Part shown: positions 63,283 to 64,000 of the stretch, piece after piece
How the letters are laid out: each line of letters opens with the position of its first letter
How positions within the stretch are numbered: position 1 is the stretch's first letter
Source: Anabaena sp. PCC 7108
GTDB lineage: Bacteria > Cyanobacteriota > Cyanobacteriia > Cyanobacteriales > Nostocaceae
Direction of reading: 5' to 3'
Length of the DNA stretch: 64,000 bases
Assembly: GCF_000332135.1 (NCBI RefSeq)
Contig: NZ_KB235896.1
Location: 3,729,727 to 3,793,726, forward strand
Notes under the pieces: generated by a model
The model's input: only the letters and a program-made list of their open reading frames with translations
Databases searched by the model: none
What the model was told of the DNA's origin: nothing
Made by a program: the position numbers and the translations under genes

Positions 63283-64000
63283 CGAAACAGCTTAGAAGCT
63301 ATGATACGAAAAAGCATATCAGTCAAAGCACCTAGAATTCCCACGAATAAAATTCCTGCGAACACTTTCTCAGTTTGCAAGTATCTTTGTGATTGAATGA
63401 TAAAATAACCTAAACCATTATTCCCAGCGACAAGTTCTGCTAGTACAAGGTAAGACCAAGCCCAACCAGCCGAAATACGCATATCATTCCAGATCGCAGG
63501 CATTGACCAAGGTAGCACAATCTGATGTACAATTTCCCAGTGATTTAAACCAAAGGTGCGACCCCCTTCGATAAATTCGTGAGGAATGGATGCTGTATCA
63601 AATGCAAATAGCAGAACAAGCTGAAAAACTACCCCAAATGTGATGACTGCAATTTTTTGCTCATCCCCAATTCCAAACCATAGAATACAAAGAGGGGCTA
63701 GGGCAGCAACCGGAAGATAGCGAGTAAATCCAAATATTGGTTCCAGTAAATATGATGCTAAAGTGAACTGACTGCAAAGTATTCCAATAGGAAGCGCAAT
63801 TATAACGGATAAAAAAAAAGCAGTAGTTACTCTAAAAACACTCGTGAGAAAGTAATTTAAAATAAAGTCACCAGAGAAAAAAAGTTGCAGAAAACTTGAA
63901 AAAACTTGCCCAGGTGGGGGCAGAAATATGGGATCGATAGGAGTTGTTTGAGTTAAAAAATACCAAACAATTAGCAAAGTACAAAAAGGTGCAAAGTTTA
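63267..64000 (-). CDS. ABC transporter permease (SsuC/TauC type), 5' end missing
   Basis: An inner-membrane permease whose frame is still open at the right edge (reads NFAPFCTLLIVWYF), so the N-terminus lies outside the window. Several hydrophobic helices are visible, with the EAA-type loop EFIEGGRTFGLNHWEIVHQIVLPWSMPAI and VLAELVAGNNGLGYFI typical of SsuC/TauC. Upstream genes would include the solute-binding protein. First of the three minus-strand operon genes seen here. Confidence 0.9.
   Translation of the reverse strand, partial: NFAPFCTLLIVWYFLTQTTPIDPIFLPPPGQVFSSFLQLFFSGDFILNYFLTSVFRVTTAFFLSVIIALPIGILCSQFTLASYLLEPIFGFTRYLPVAALAPLCILWFGIGDEQKIAVITFGVVFQLVLLFAFDTASIPHEFIEGGRTFGLNHWEIVHQIVLPWSMPAIWNDMRISAGWAWSYLVLAELVAGNNGLGYFIIQSQRYLQTEKVFAGILFVGILGALTDMLFRIIASKLFRWKSI

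Noticed and set aside
1-64000. tRNA or rRNA genes
   Set aside because: Intergenic regions were read for tRNA T-arm patterns (GGTTCGAATCC-like) and none was found; a tRNA-finding programme would settle it.

Overview
The window reads as chromosomal DNA of a filamentous, probably heterocyst-forming cyanobacterium (Nostocales). The evidence is low GC, many HIP1 octamers (GCGATCGC), abundant heptamer tandem repeats and small interspersed palindromic elements, a high-light-inducible protein gene, cyanobacterial families such as DUF2949, DUF3143 and RNB/Zam-like RNase, the linked lysA, cdaA and uppS genes, and ClpC. The genus cannot be fixed from the sequence. No rRNA or tRNA gene was recognised.

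Layout. 1-1.7 kb: a truncated exported-protein gene, a small membrane protein gene, a decayed TnpB tail and a 54-residue HLIP gene. 1.7-5.4 kb: alanine dehydrogenase, then a 16-repeat CRISPR array without cas genes. 5.4-14.7 kb: hisS, a secreted protein with a C-terminal sorting tag, an aldehyde dehydrogenase, an alpha/beta hydrolase lacking the usual nucleophile, and two Gfo/Idh/MocA oxidoreductases. 14.8-18.1 kb: RDD protein, rpmG, rpsR and RNase II/R. 18.4-24.5 kb: DUF192 lipoprotein, DUF2949, an SPT/AGT-type aminotransferase, trpC and lpdA. 24.7-27.3 kb: an arsenic cluster arsR-aqpS-arsH-arsC in which an aquaporin takes the place of an arsenite pump. 27.8-31.1 kb: EamA transporter, a peptidoglycan-binding/HEAT protein and an S66 carboxypeptidase. 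31.1-36.5 kb: two methyltransferases, two glycosyltransferases and a sugar-type binding lipoprotein. 36.7-41.9 kb: hemE, an SDR-type NAD(P) protein, and an overlapping permease/PrpF-family isomerase pair.

From 41.9 to 50.3 kb lies an accessory stretch rich in toxin-antitoxin genes at different stages of decay: a DUF433 gene with a nonsense-broken DUF5615 toxin, an intact DUF433/DUF5615 pair, a VapC fragment, an orphan DUF433 gene, a nonsense-broken antitoxin-like gene with a truncated protease-like partner, and a MazF-type pair. It also holds a radical SAM gene, moeA, a HIP1-bearing tandem repeat and a possible proteasome-like Ntn hydrolase. From 50.4 kb the genes are mostly housekeeping: clpC, rimI, lysA, cdaA, uppS, DUF3143 and a J-domain protein. 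The right edge carries an envelope gene split at a canonical A AAA AAG slippery site and a SsuBC/TauBC-type ABC transporter operon that includes a HExxH protein.

Mobile and repetitive DNA is the second theme. Two families of about 120-145 bp palindromic elements have three and four copies here. One copy ends 6 bp before a start codon, and an in-frame short repeat sits inside lysA. Function calls rest on recognised motifs and family knowledge; no database search was run.
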